The notes beneath the pieces are model-generated. The model saw only the letters and a list, made by a program, of their open reading frames with translations, made no database searches and was not told the DNA's origin. Positions 25,101 to 46,693 of a stretch of DNA of 64,000 nt are shown in pieces; the first letter of the stretch is position 1; each line of letters starts with the position of its first letter. The position numbers and the translations under genes are program-made. This DNA comes from Lutraria lutraria (taxonomy: Eukaryota; Mollusca; Bivalvia; Venerida; Mactridae): NCBI GenBank assembly GCA_964023205.1, contig OZ026851.1:8473637-8537636 (forward strand). The letters are read 5' to 3'.

Positions 25101-25562
25101 TGATTTATTAGAAAATTCATGAACTTTTTAAACTCAAAACACAAAAATGAATGTTTGGCTTATGTAATGCTGTCTGATAATTATTTAATAGCTAGTTTAT
25201 CCTAAAATATTAATGTACTGTCAGAATTTGTTCAACCTGCCAATCCTTAGCTTCTAATTCCAAGTCATTCATTTGCTATTCCCCAATATCTGCAGTTTCA
25301 CTGAATAGCCATAAACCTGCCATCTTGGATATGTTGACACTTTCATTGTAGTGTTCGGAAGACTGTTTTAACTCGGTTAATAGAACATGTTCCACTTGAA
25401 TCAGTCTGCCGTTCTACCCCGATTACAATCAAATCTCCCCACATGTCAACTTGATTATTTGTTTGCACTTGCTTCTGAAATCTTTAGGGATTATTTCAAA
25501 GTACTTTTGTTAAACTTTTAAAAATTCAACTACCATATATATCCCAATATACCCTCCTTACC

Positions 25563-25883
25563 CAGTTTTTTTTTGGGGGGGGGGCTAATTTTATAGCCGA
25601 TATTGGGTCATATTCCCAATTTAAAAAAGTATCTTTTATTCCCAATTCAGAAAAAAATTCCCAGTTGAAACTTCCGAATACAAAAGATTAAAAATAATGA
25701 CAAAAATCTTTGAAAACAAGAGATCTTTCACTGTAATCGACTTATAATTATTGAAAGTTCCCATTTCTATGTTTATTTAAACATTGCATGCCTTGCATAT
25801 TTTCCCAATTTTTTACAAAACTTTGCTGAAATTTCCAATCACAAGGGTATGGGTCATGTTCCCAAAATACTTAAAAAAAACTG
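25563..25883 (+). mobile_element. repeat family X, copy 3
   Basis: CAG then a T-run at the left and an A-run then CTG at the right form a short terminal inverted repeat. Interior words 'tatagccgatattgggtcat' and 'caagggtatgggtcat' match the other copies. The left end carries a run of 10 G (25575-25584). Confidence 0.65.
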
Positions 25884-26519
25884 TTACCCGGTAACTTTGC
25901 TTCATCAAATAGTCATGCTTCATGAACTATACCAGAACAAGAAAAATTCATGATTTTATGAATTCCTTTCAAATGTTGTTTTTTGTGTACCGAACATGGG
26001 ACCTAAGATGTCTTCAGATTTTTTTTTTAATTCCCAAGATAATGTTTAGATGCCCCCTAGCAATTTTCTTTCACTTGACAAGTTACATGATGAATAGGTA
26101 GTCTGAATTTCAAGGTACCCTGAAGGGGGAATTTACCTAAGTGACAAATTGAATTAATGGTTTAAAAAGCGTTGAAACTAATTGGAGGACAATGTCATAT
26201 GATAAAGTTACCTGTTGGCATCTGATGCCTGTTGTTCAAAAGTAATTGCACGTCATACTGTGATGCATATCCTTGAGCACAATGTCCTTAACCTGTTTTA
26301 GTCATGAAAATAAGTTGCAAGTGCTTTATATGTGTCATTTCATTTTTTTAGTGTTTTTTTTTTTTTAATCAATATATCACTTCTATTTTCATACGTAATA
26401 AGGCTACATTATTTGTACATGTGTTATCACCGCCACCTCCTTGAAACGAATTCATGAAAACATGAGTTTTTCTTGAACTCTTCTTGCATAATTCATGAGA
26501 AGTTCATGAATTATGAATA

Positions 26520-26975
26520 ACTATTTGACAGGTCACCTCTGAATAAAGGCCATTCTTTTAAAAACTGAATAATGATCACCTATCAATTAAGACCACAACA
26601 GGTTTTTTTTCGGTATTTTGGGAATATGACCCGTCATACCCTTGGGATTGGAAGTTTTCGCGGTGTTTTAATCAAAATTGGGAAAAAATGTATAACTACA
26701 ATTTTACAATGTTTAACATATTCTTCTTATTCTCCCATAAAATAGTAGCACAATAAGGTATTTACTACCAATAGTGATGATAATGAACTTCTATAATTAA
26801 TAAAAAAATGGGAATTTGGGATTGGAAATTTTTGTCTGTGTATTGGGAAAAAGATACTATTTTCCATTGGGAATATGACCGAATTTCAGCTATAATATCG
26901 CCCAAAAAACTCCCTGCATGTAATGTCTTTCCCTAGGGTGGTTTTTGTTCACAGGTTTGATTTGATGTAAAATTG
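26520..26975. mobile_element. pogo-type MITE split by a family X insertion
   Basis: Left part (26520-26598) has 'cctctgaataaaggcc'. Right part (26917-26975) has 'gggtggtttttgttcacagg' and 'tttgatttg'. Together they resemble the element at 3492-3707. Family X copy 4 occupies 26599-26916 between them, so family X moved more recently than this MITE. Confidence 0.55.
26599..26916 (-). mobile_element. repeat family X, copy 4 (inverted)
   Basis: Inverse orientation of copies 1-3: begins 'caggttttttttcggtattt' and ends 'gcccaaaaaactccctg'. It contains the reverse complements of 'ggtcatattcccaa' and 'attcccaatcccaaggg'. Inserted within another MITE. Confidence 0.65.
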
Positions 26976-29900
26976 CTCTAACTCAACACTTTCAAAAACT
27001 TCACATAGTGAAACATAGAGTTTAGAGGTTAAGATGTCTAAGATGTAATTCATTACTAACCTGGGAGTAATGGTAAGTTAATGTTCTGGTGCCAGTATGT
27101 ATAATGGCTGTAACTTCTATAAAAGTGTTCTGTGATATGGAATCATGGGTGCACCTGTTCTATTAATGAAGAATGTTAATATCAGGCTAGGGTAAGTTAA
27201 TTGTCTGTTCTTGGAATGGCTACCCAAAAAAAATCTTCAAGTAAACTCACTCTTTCGCAAAACACCCATAATGGTTAAATAAACTTATACATATTATGTT
27301 ATGTTACTGTACTTGTGGGGCTGTCTGAATAGCACAACTGAGTTATTCAGCAATTTTGAGCTTTCCAGACCCCTTGAAAGCTAACTGAACTGCTTTGTCA
27401 CATGTGAAATTTGTCTAACTCCTAAAAGTTTCACACTCAAAACATTGGGGGTTAGTGACCAGAATCTCTTAACAACTAAGGTCATCTTACCTGAATACCT
27501 AATGAGCACAACAAACCTTATTTTGCAAACAAAACATTATAAATTTATCAATAAAAGTGTAAAAATGAGACAGAGTATTTGTGTTGAACTTAGGTAATAT
27601 GAAGTGACAGGCAGTGAGGAAAGTTTTTAGTGATCAGAATTGAAGTCATTAAAAAAATAAAAGAAACTTCCCCCACCCACCTAATCAGTATGGTAGATGA
27701 ACTCCAGCAAAAATAGATTTGTTTTAGTTTTGCCTGGAATTCTACTGGGAACTTATCTTTTGTGTGAACTGCCATATGGCGGGGATGTTGTAATTGATAA
27801 AACACAAAGTTTTCTCTGGTGCCATGGGTAAAACTAACTGTAAATGTTTTCTTACATCTTTTCATCCAATCTGTGTATTATAGAAGCTTTTATTGATCTG
27901 ATCTGAGTATTCCAGAAGCTCTTTAGATTCTTAGAAGTTTGCATGTTTTTCCCCCAAGGTTATAAAAAATGTGTCTCGAATTTTATGTTTTAGCACTTGG
28001 GGTCATGGGGTAATAAATGAGAATAGTTTATTCTCTTCCATCAGTATAATGTAGGATTGTTCCACAACTGGAGCATTTTGTGGCTTATTTCCATCATATG
28101 TTGTTATTTATTTATTAATGCCAATGAGTTCATCGTAGGGTGGGAAAAACATTTTGCGCCATGATGCAATGTATTTGAATATAATTCATACATGTCATTT
28201 TTACATCAGGTTATCGGCCCGTTCCACAAGGAATAAATTATATTTTCCCATGATTAAAAAATTTCATCATGGTTTTAGAAAATTTCCTCCATGAAGGGGA
28301 CCCGATACTGGTTTCCCTATACTATAAAAAGGGGCTGACTGTAAAACTTTTTTTTTTAGTCCTTGAATGTGATTAAAAGATACACAAAGATTTTAGTAAA
28401 TTAGCATACTTCAGTGCATGTTTCATATTAACATGTATGCAAGAATTGTTTTTTCTCAACATTTTTGGTGAACAAGTTCAGAAAAATTACAAGAACTATT
28501 GATTGAAGTTATGGTCTTTTAATTGAAGCAGTTATTTTAATACAAATCATTAAGGTAATTAAGCTTTTTGTCTGCATACAATGACCCATTTAAAACAATT
28601 GTGGCATTTTATTAAATTTATAAAGCTTGTAATGAATTTAACTATGTTTTGGGTTTTCATGGAAACCGTTTTTGTTAGTAAGTTGATTTATATAAAAAAA
28701 TGAACATGTCTAATTTTCACTGTTTAAATGTGTTTCACAAGATTAGTTCATGCCACTTGATGTAATTTGTCATTTAATCTCACTAAGTGAGGAAAATGTG
28801 AAGATTTCCCTATGGGAGCCCCAAGTGTCAGAATTATTTGCTGTTTGTTAATGTCTAAACCCACTGGCACACCCCATTATTTAACGACAGGTAAGTTGAA
28901 AATGGCAGGTGTCATGATGGATGAGTCCATGTTACTCTCGTAAGAATAGGGGTGGTAGATTGAACTCGAGAGTTTCAACGCTGGCGAATCAACTTAAGTC
29001 CGAATGATTTTCAGTGATTCTAATTTTTCGAGAACATATTTTTCATTAAAGATAATAAAAGTGAGTCTTTGTTAAACTGAGGATAAGAAAAGTTTAAATT
29101 TAAAAAATGCGTACCTCGGCCAGGTAGTAAAACTCCCTTTGCGGTTAAATACACAAAGTATCAAATTTACTGGACTCATAAAGGTGTCTTGTGTTTACTA
29201 AATCTACAAAGCGGTCTGTCAAGATTTTTTACACAGATAAACCCCAATTTAATGGCTTGATTTCTTTTCATGTTCAGAGTCGACAGCATTGTAGAAATGT
29301 CAGTTCTATTCAATTAGCATGCTGATTTTTGACAGTGATAAGAAAATAAAAGGTTTTTATCTATGCTATGATAGCTAAACCACTGACGTGTGTTAAATTT
29401 ATCCTGAATTACATGTATATACAAAGCTTGGGAGATGTATTATTTAATTACAGACATGGTTGTTAAAACATTTCAGTTAGCATGCATGTTTTCAAGTGAG
29501 CATGTAAATCTGTGTTTCTGAGTGTTGAAGTGAACATTTTAGCTTTGAACATTTAAATCTCTGCTTTTTATATGTGAATTTCTCTTTTTGAAGTTGGATT
29601 TTTTCTTCAGTGAAGTTTTAAATTGAAGATTTTAATTTGTGATAGGACTTTTGCAAAAACCACAATGAGTTGACTTTTTTTTAAATATTTAATATTTCTT
29701 TATATGAAAGTATAACATTGGATCACAGTGGTACATGTGTCATTTTGTGTATTGCATGAGTAATTTTTACAACAGTTAAAGTTGTACATGTGTGTTTAAT
29801 GAAGTGTGTAAATTACCTTCTTGTGGAGTGTGAAAATATAGATTTACTCAGATTTTGTAAATTGAGTAAACAGTGGACGTCATTGTGTTGACTAACATGT

Positions 29901-31980
29901 GACTTAGTCAGTCGCATGATTTACTCAATGGAGTGAGTGAAAACTGTGAATTTGTAAAATTGGGTATATAACAAGTGCTTGTTTTAGGTTTACACAGAAA
30001 TACCTTTGTTGTGTTCTAATGTTCATTAAATTAGAGAAAAACTTTGTGAAAAGTTTGGAAGTTATTGTAGACCTTTTGGATAAGAAGTATTTGAAGTGAG
30101 CTGTGTGGATAACTGTTGATTTTTTTATGCTGATGCTATTTATGTAAGTTTTATTAGATTACTCATTTGTATAAATGTTTTAAAGGCAAAAAAGACATGT
30201 TTTTATTGATTTTTTCCCAAGGGGATGTTGAATGGTAAAATTAAAATAAGCCTTTAGCAGGGGTTCATGGCCCTGTATGATGTTATATAGGGTTGTGGTC
30301 TGTTTTCAGAACTATTTTGGGGCTTAGACTCCTTTACCTGTCAAAAGGGGCTGAGACCCTTTTTATTGAAGTTAGATGCATGGAAGTCCCTTAACCTGGC
30401 AAATAGGGGCTAAAATAAATTTCATAAATAAATAATTTTTCAATTACCATGACATTTAGAAGGCTAAGATATTTCATTATCACATTTTAATTAAGTTATC
30501 ACATTATTTCAATAATGTGTCATAGATTTGATAAAAAAATATTTTGCCCTCAGGGTGAGAATAGTTTGACTTACCATAGTCTTTCTGTCATTTTGATGGC
30601 CAATTAAGATCAGATGCAATTAAGATATATCTTTTACATGTTAATTTGTTACATATGTCAAGAGGTTGAAAAAATGTCATTCCATATTTTTTTTCTACCC
30701 TGTAACCAATTAGCACAAAGATGTCAATATTTCTGCCACTGATTGGTGTAAATTATACTTTACCAAACATATTTTTATACCAACACTTGACACTCTGTTC
30801 ATTCTATTGTTCATTTCTATTGAAATCAAATCGCAAAACAATAAGAAGTAAGATTGATAATTTTTCTGAAAAAAAAACTTCCTGGAGATTGTTTTTATGA
30901 AGTGGTGACTTGAGTTTACAGTGGTGTAGCTGATGTGTAGGATTAGGAGACTGGCCCCACCACATCCCCTAAAAGGGTCACAGCAAGGGATTTGGACCAG
31001 ATGGATATTTCTATTGAATAATTCAGTTTGATTATGGAACATGTAAGCCCGGGCATTGTGACATTTGAAGTTAGCCATATCAATGAGTCATTGTTTTATA
31101 GCAGTTTTGCCGCAGCTATTTTGTTATTTGCATACATCACATTTAGTCCCAGTTGTATAACAATTATATTCTACCATAATTGGTTCGCACTCGTGCCTTA
31201 CTTGATTATATATTTCTCGACCTTACCAAGCGTGCATTACGCACATTGTTAATCAATACTGGAGTTAACTTGGTGTAACATTTTGTAATTAAGTGGCGGA
31301 CGGAAATATAGCAAATAGTTAGTTCTTGAAGCATGTGACATTGTGCGGATTTTATGTATAGTTAAGAAGTAGGGATGTTTTTAAGTATTTTATGGATATA
31401 TTTTTTTTTAGTTTTATTTTCTTCTAATTGTTTTATAAAAGTCTGATATTTGTTGCAAATTAAAAAGATAATGGCTATTTGAATGCACAGTTATTTTTTC
31501 AAACTGATGCAAATTACTGCATGTTTTCTAATGAGTTACGTACACAAAAAATTAATATCAGATCTGCTTTGGACAAAATTTTGTCTATTTGTGCATTTTA
31601 CAACAGTGACTTTCAGTAAGGAATGCATTGTCATTGTGTTACACAATTTTTCAAATTCCATTTAAATGAAATACACAGCTGAAAGCCATGTTTTAATGAA
31701 ATGTTTCGATCATATAACAATTTTGCATGACTAAGCTTTCTGTTTATGATAACATTGGATGGTAGTCTCCAGTTTTATGTTAAGTTTTTATAGTTTTTTG
31801 TGGTTATTGCATAAAAAATGACTAGTTGTACATGATCCAGGTCATTAGGTGCATTTTACATGTGAACCAAGAAATGGGTGTGGCCAATGAACAGTTGTTT
31901 CACTATGTTATTTTGGATTGTAATTAGTTTATCTAATTAGTGATATTTTTGTATACTTTCAGAAACTGTGAGCAAACGCT

Positions 31981-40641
<8,661 letters not shown>

Positions 40642-41647
40642 AATCTTATATCAAAAACTTCAAAAGTAACATACAAGACATGAGAAATCAAGCGAATATG
40701 TGCGCGCCATGTACTGGCTGATTGGAATATAACACTGTTGTGTCAGTACTGTTATTCGCTAAACACTGAGCGTTTGACACTGTGAAACATAAAGCGATGG
40801 ATACAATTATATACAAAAAGGCGTGAAAATGAACAAGTGTGATGTTTTCCATGCCAATTTATCCAGAAGTTTTTAGTTTTAATGATCTCTTAGGAATTTC
40901 TTTTTAAATTTGGAATGAAAATTCAAAAGATTGGATGGTTTAGTGGCAGACATAACAAGTCACGAGTGATTTCGAACGTGTTCTGGTATCATTACCTTTG
41001 ATTACGATTTTCAACATATCTTTGTACTACATTTAGGAGGAATAAGGAAGACAATACACCCGACTTCATTGATTGTGTTTCACCATAACTGCCTTGTTCT
41101 ATTCATTATATCCACTTACTGATAGCCCCGCCCACCCCTTACAAATTTTACGAAAGCTCCGCCCACTACCCATGGGTTAAATAGGGCTTACACTCTCACT
41201 AAAAACAAGAATATTTTTAACTTTTCAGACCCAATTTTTTTTAAGACAAGAAATAGTGTCTTGATGAACGATCACGATATTTCCTCATGTAGGGATGTTT
41301 TTTCATTAAGGTCTAAACGCTCGATTGTGTTTACAATTCTGATGTTTTTTCTGCAAGAACTCGAAATTATATCTAATTTAAGTTAGATTTGATAGAGTTA
41401 GTTGAACCATTTGGCTTTAATTTTTTTTCCAAAATAATCCGCAGCAGTAAAAATATTTAACCAAACTTGAGGGGTCGGGCTAAGGACTATCACTAAAAAA
41501 GGATTTTTAAAATCAACTTTGTGTACATAGTTTTATGATTTTATGTATATGTAACGGGAGCAATATGTAATATTAAATATCGTCAGTTTTTATTTGTGTA
41601 CAAACTGATGTTTTGCAGTTTGTTGTGCATTTAAAGTTTACATTTTT

Positions 41648-41653
41648 AATAAA
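41648..41653 (+). terminator. candidate poly(A) signal AATAAA
   Basis: First canonical hexamer downstream of the beta-catenin stop codon, about 1.0 kb into the UTR. Cleavage-site position not determinable here. Confidence 0.4.
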
Positions 41654-42254
41654 CCATCTTTCTTTCAACAAAATCCCGACAACCTAAAAAAAAGCCGATA
41701 TGTGACCATTGAAGTCAGTATTGATGTATTTAATGTGAAAATCACCTGTTGATATTATTAAGCAAGCACAACTTTGACGATCTCCCTTAATTGTTTTCTG
41801 AAACTGTGACGTTTTTGTATGAATTTGGCTGAATTGGACGCCAGTCAATTTTCATTATCATCAAAAACAGTATCATTTTCATACAGAAAATCCCTTTTTA
41901 GATTTGCAGTCTTCCATAGTATTAGATCATTGTAAATACGTTGGTTTTGTTAACACACAGAATGCAAATTTAATTTGGACGTTTCGAAACAAAGGGAGAT
42001 AAGAAAAAATATGACCTTGATCGGTGATTTTGAAAGAAAGATGGTTTTGTCTCAAACCATTACTAAAAACCATGTCATTTTTCTTAAAGTCATTCTTATG
42101 TTTCCATGTTATTTCTCGTCTATCTCATTGTCATTATTATTTTTTGTGTGTGGTCAGAGTCCACGATACTTTTTATCATTTTTTAAAACTTTTCGAAAGA
42201 ATTCAAAAACTATTTTTATATTTGTCATAACCCATGTATTTATTCCATTTTGTA

Positions 42255-42260
42255 AATAAA
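42255..42260 (+). terminator. candidate distal poly(A) signal AATAAA
   Basis: Second canonical hexamer about 1.6 kb past the stop, followed by a TTTTG/TTTGG-rich stretch that could be the downstream element. It overlaps a Pumilio-type word (42251-42258). Confidence 0.4.
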
Positions 42261-42280
42261 AATTTTGCCCTTTGGTCCTC

Positions 42281-44217
42281 TGAAATGATTTTGCACAAGA
42301 TTTTTAACTGAAGTTCTTTATTTGACAGTGCTTTTTAGACAAGCTGTATTTTTGTTGTTAATTATACAGAGATAATCAAGCTGTTTAATGCATTTTTGGG
42401 ATGGGTGGGGGGTGGTTATACTCCAGTATAAATTTAATCTCTTAATCTGAGAATAACCAGAGTCATATACAAAGATTCATTCTCGTTGTATGCGCCAAGT
42501 GTGTGTATGTACATATATGTATATTTTGTAAGTTGAATGTTTTTAGACAAAATATTATGTAGAATCAAAAACCAAAATTGAACAAAAGCAAGTATTTTAC
42601 TGGGTTCCTTTTTGTTTTGCTAGTAGTCGGTGAATATTTTTCTTGATCATATAAGTAGATCTGAATATAGTCGAATCAATATCAAGTGTTAAATATATGG
42701 TTGTATTTTAGGGTCATTTTACCCATTTGAATTTGGGGGGGGGGGGGTATTTAAAAATTGTAAAATTTTCTGTGTGATGTTACCATATATTTTATGTATC
42801 TAAATTCTTGTAAATTTTCCCTCTTGATTACTAGTGTTTTAATGCTGAAATACTTAAAAATCTCTTTAAAATCTGAGTCTCCTGAAAGAGTAATACCTGT
42901 ATTTTTTATCACCATAATTTTAAGAAAAAGAAACCTAAGCAGATATATCACCAATACATGTAAGCAACAATTAAAGAAGTGACCATTGATTATAATATAA
43001 ATAAGATTAATTTATGCTTAAAAAATTTTGAAAAAAAAATCCCCAAAATTCAGACTTATTATTTATCAGGTGATGATTTTTCTAGTGCATTCTTAGATAG
43101 AGAAGTACTGTGCTATATTATACATGAATATTTTGTAAGACATACATGTAGAATATCTTTCGAGAGTAAATAAATATGTTAGAAAACACCTTGTTGGTTA
43201 TCAGTTGGAAATCTCCAGTGATTCTTCTAAATTTAATAATGTAAAATCCACTTGCTTCTTGGAACTTAGTTCTTTCTTTCTCTTACCCATTTGCTGTTGT
43301 ATACCAAATATTGTTTTTTATATAAATGAAAATACAGTTTTATTTACTGAATTTTTAAATTTTCAAGTTTAATATATGGATTAGCTCTTTGGAAGGAGAC
43401 TTTCTGAAAACAGGAACTAAAAAATGCTAATGAATATTTGTAGTTATTCAACTTCAGTTATTGCCTTGTAAGAATTTTGGGTTATTATGTAGTTGATACT
43501 GTCTTATTTTATAGTTTTGTAGACCAAAAAATTATAAACAAGTGTTTGTCATTTTTATAATTGAAAATGCAACAGATTTTTTTTTGGAAATAAAAATGAC
43601 TTATGTAACATATTACTTGTTGTTGAAAGTTTGTCCCTTTAAGTCTTCACTGAACTGCGATCGCAACACACTTGGTGTTTTGGAAATATTAAAAAAACAG
43701 GATGAGAGGCACCGGGTGACCTTGACCTACAGACCTGAAAACACACAGGAATGTAGAGGTTGTCATGAGGAACCAGCATAATGAAGTTTGATGATTGAAG
43801 GTGGAAGTGTTTTGATTTTATAGGCAAGGTTAAAGTTTGGTACAGACAGACTGGCCAAAAACAAAACTTTTATTATTGCAATACATTCACAAACAAACGT
43901 GTTTAAACGAAAAACGTAGCAATTAATTAATTATACTAGATTTTAATGAAAGGAATAAGTTTTTAAAGTTAAAAAATAGTCAAAATTTCGAAATTCAGCC
44001 ATATTTCCCTCCTCAATATATATAAACTTGAAATTACTGAACACATAACATCGACATTTGAGCAGGTAGAAAAAATAAGTTTTACCACATTGGATCGAGA
44101 ATAACAGATATTGCGCAATATTTCAACATCATGTAAATTAATAATCAGTCGGACAGAGACAGCAAACAAAGGAAATACATTCTAAGACTAAACACTTCTC
44201 AACTTTAAATAATCAGT
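42281..44217. other. intergenic or extended 3' UTR, nothing assigned
   Basis: Includes a run of 13 G (42735-42747) and an AT-rich spacer. A frame at 43542-43781 contains 'gggtgaccttgacct', a word also seen at about 54822, so it is more likely repeat than gene. Confidence 0.35.
42735..42747 (+). repeat. poly-G tract (13 G)
   Basis: Run of 13 G downstream of the beta-catenin gene. Confidence 0.9.
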
Positions 44218-44520
44218 CATGGGGTGATAGTTGTCTAGAGGTAGCATGCTGGACTACTAAAAGAAATGTCGTTGGTTCGATTCTCGACTTTACCTTTTGA
44301 ATTCTACATGGATACTTTTTCAGCGACCCATATCACAACAATAGAGCCAAGTACTGTCTGAGTCGAGAAAACCACAGGAAATGGTGAGGCGTGTCTCGGT
44401 GCTTTACACCGGGTCCGATGAAGAACCAGGAAAAGAAATGGTCTAAGAGAAGGTTCTCCTGTACCTTATGGACCGGACCCTCTCTGTGGCGGCTCTAATT
44501 TGTTTGTTAATTTTAGCCCC
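44218..44520 (+). mobile_element. tRNA-derived SINE (plus strand)
   Basis: The head has an A-box-like segment (tagttgtctagaggtagc) and a canonical B box, GGTTCGATTCT (about 44275-44285), about 70 nt in total. The acceptor stem ends do not pair, so this is not a working tRNA gene. An unrelated body of about 230 bp follows. Pol III-transcribed retroposon, non-autonomous. Confidence 0.6.
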
Positions 44521-44529
44521 TTTTTAACA

Positions 44530-44715
44530 GTCAAAAGTCATATGAGGCGGACAGACAGTTCACCTATCTACCCATCCTTCCTTGGAAGAACCAGTACTAG
44601 ATTCCTGATCTCCGTAAGCAACTGCCTACTTTCTCACATATGGAGACATGGTCGGTAGCGGGACTCGAAACCACGACCCTCTATCAGTTAGAGGTTACAG
44701 TGATTTGAAGTCAGG
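44530..44715 (-). mobile_element. tRNA-derived SINE (minus strand)
   Basis: On the minus strand 'ctctaactgatagagg' then GGTTTCGAGTCCC (B box, plus-strand about 44659-44675) form a tRNA-like head. The body runs to lower coordinates and contains 'gaaccagtacta', a word shared with the SINE bodies at 830-910 and 51090-51345. Confidence 0.5.
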
Positions 44716-45175
44716 GACCCATGGAGGTGGGTTGGTGGCTCTGAAATGAATGGGCAGTTAAACAATAGATATATTAATAATAATAGGTCAACATGGTTTA
44801 TTCTGAATATTTTGTGAGCAGGACATTCACTTATTTGATCAGATGCTTTACAGATGAAGCATATGTCACTTGATTCTATTGTCAGCTTAACTTATTCGAG
44901 AATATGACATTCTCATTATGTGAAGTATAGGACTTTGATATCCTTGATAACTAATAAGGTCATATATGTATAAAATACTAAAAAAATCTAGGTGACTAAT
45001 TATAAGTGTTGAGCAGTTTAAAGAGCTTACATATGTACACAAAATAGTATTCAGTAACACCAATTTGAAAAATATAATTGAATTAAAGGGAAGCAACTTG
45101 TTCAATACGTTGAACAAGTTTCATTGATTACTTCCCTTGCATTGTTACGATTTATTTCATCAACCAGAAATATAT

Positions 45176-45560
45176 TATCAAGTGACCCCTGTTTATCCCC
45201 GGGGGTCATAATTACAATAAACTTATCAGAGGTTCACTAATTAATGTTACATTTCTAAAGCCTTGCAGTTTTAAATAAAATTTTGAATCTTTTCTTATAT
45301 AGAATCTAAAATTAATTGCCCCTTGCGTGTCGGGGCCAGTTTTGACCCTCGGGTCATGATTTTAACAAACTTGGCAGATGTTCCCCTCACAATGTTACGT
45401 ACCAAATACATACAAAATAAATCAAGAAGAAGACTTTTCAATATTTTCCTCTATGAGCCTACGTAATTCAAGAGATCCCCGGAGCGGGGCCAATAATAAT
45501 CCTCGGACCATATTTGGTACCGTAGAGGTCTGCTAGACAATGCATTGTACATGTATTTGC
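45176..45560. repeat. three diverged tandem units of about 150 bp
   Basis: Units near 45178, 45315 and 45470 share 'ggggtcataattacaataaactta' / 'gggtcatgattttaacaaactt' and then 'ggttcactaa..aatgttac' type words. The pattern is familiar from dispersed invertebrate repeats. No frame. Confidence 0.5.
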
Positions 45561-45785
45561 TATTATATTCAATGTAGTTCTATTCATCAATGTATTGGCT
45601 TTTTATATATAATTATATCCTTCAATGTATTTGCTATGATATAATTTCATCCGTCAAAGATTTTGCTTTTATTTCATTTTATTCATCAATATATTTGCTA
45701 TTATACAGTTCTATCCATCATTGGAAATGCTATTATATAACTTCATCATCATCGTAATGGCTATTATATAATTTTATGGTCATTA
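45540..45785. repeat. AT-rich degenerate tandem repeat
   Basis: About six or seven units of 33-46 bp built on 'caatgtatttgctattatat' plus 'ttcatccat', gradually diverging. Minisatellite-like. Confidence 0.6.
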
Positions 45786-46533
45786 TTTAATTGTGACATG
45801 GTGATTTGGTTGAGTTTTATATGATATTTAAGTATTGTACCTAATTATAGGTCATTATGTGTAGTCAGTTATTAACACCGGAAGTCGACATTCGCTTCAC
45901 GGACCGCACGTGCAAAACAAGAAAATCGAGTCTCTCGGCTCAGCGCTTGACTGATTATTGATAAAACCAAGGTTAACAAGTGCTCCCACAAATGTATGTA
46001 CATCATTTATTGGTTATTTTGGTAAATTATAAATATATATAAAAAATTAATTATTTCTCCCTTTGGCTAAGTATTTTTGCTTACAAATGTCGTAGTTTAG
46101 TCCAGCGCTGTATAAAAATTGTAATACTAAAATTTAATGTCCATTGTTGAATTCTATATGATGTCTTTTTTGTCTTATTATCAATGTTTTAACAATTTGT
46201 TAAATCTTCTCTTCCAGAAAGTGACAGAATATAGACAACCATGAGCTTGGAGGAATAGTGATTTGAATATACAGTATATAAGTTTATAAAATCACGAATC
46301 GAGAGTAAAATGCATGTAAGTTAATAACTTTGATTTTAAAAAATTCTCGATCTATCGAATAACCAACTCTGTTGTCCAGGGAGATACTGAATTTATTCTT
46401 ATCCCAAAGAAATCAGATCTACTTAGAATTTAACATTTGAAACTTTGCTATGATTACATTGTTTTACAGTTTCCATAGCAACAGTTTGTACTGTACCTCA
46501 TTCATAGTTTGACCTGGTTGAAGTTTAGAAGAA
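45786..46533. other. intergenic, nothing assigned
   Basis: A small CpG-containing patch (45880-45950) has words like 'cggaccgcacgtgc', with an E-box CACGTG-like core. No exon structure supports a gene. Confidence 0.3.
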
Positions 46534-46693
46534 CAGATCAACCTCTCCAAAGCAACACCCTTTTGAGAGTAGCAAATTTATGTTGTTGTTGAAAGGTGGT
46601 TGCTCTGGAGAGGTTAAATCAATATATAAATCGCGCAGTTGGAAAAATCATTCTGTCGTTGATGGGAGGTTGTTACTCAAGAGAGACGTTGTA
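46534..46693. mobile_element. second copy of the 2770-type MITE
   Basis: Shares 'caacctctccaaagcaacaccc', 'ttgttgttg..ggttgctctggagaggtt' and 'cagttgg' with 2770-2913. Ends are more diverged. Immediately downstream (46760-46795) is 'ggtggcctttgttcacagg' then 'tttgactata', a terminus of the 3492-type family. Confidence 0.55.

Larger units (their letters stand above)
18211..31962 (+). other. presumed intron 1 of beta-catenin (13.8 kb)
   Basis: No exon-like frame is supported in this stretch. It holds four copies of an imperfect-TIR repeat family (20370, 21981, 25563, 26599), a pogo-type MITE interrupted by one of them, a short hairpin at 19043-19067 (gctcggg/cccgagc) with a duplicated 'gagcagga', and a degenerate tRNA-like word near 21925-21975. 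The remainder is AT-rich. The size and repeat load are ordinary for a first intron. Confidence 0.45.
40642..42280 (+). other. CTNNB1: beta-catenin 3' UTR (end uncertain)
   Basis: AT-rich and without further exons. Poly(A) signals AATAAA lie at 41648-41653 and 42255-42260, allowing UTRs of about 1.0 and 1.6 kb; longer forms (signals after 43150) are possible. Pumilio-type words TGTANATA occur at 41522, 41931, 42251 and 42508. A short 'ccccgcccaccc/ctccgcccact' pair is at about 41126-41168. Confidence 0.55.

Noticed and set aside
44218..44290. Possible functional tRNA gene
   Set aside because: A and B boxes are present but the acceptor and anticodon stems do not pair, and a SINE body follows.
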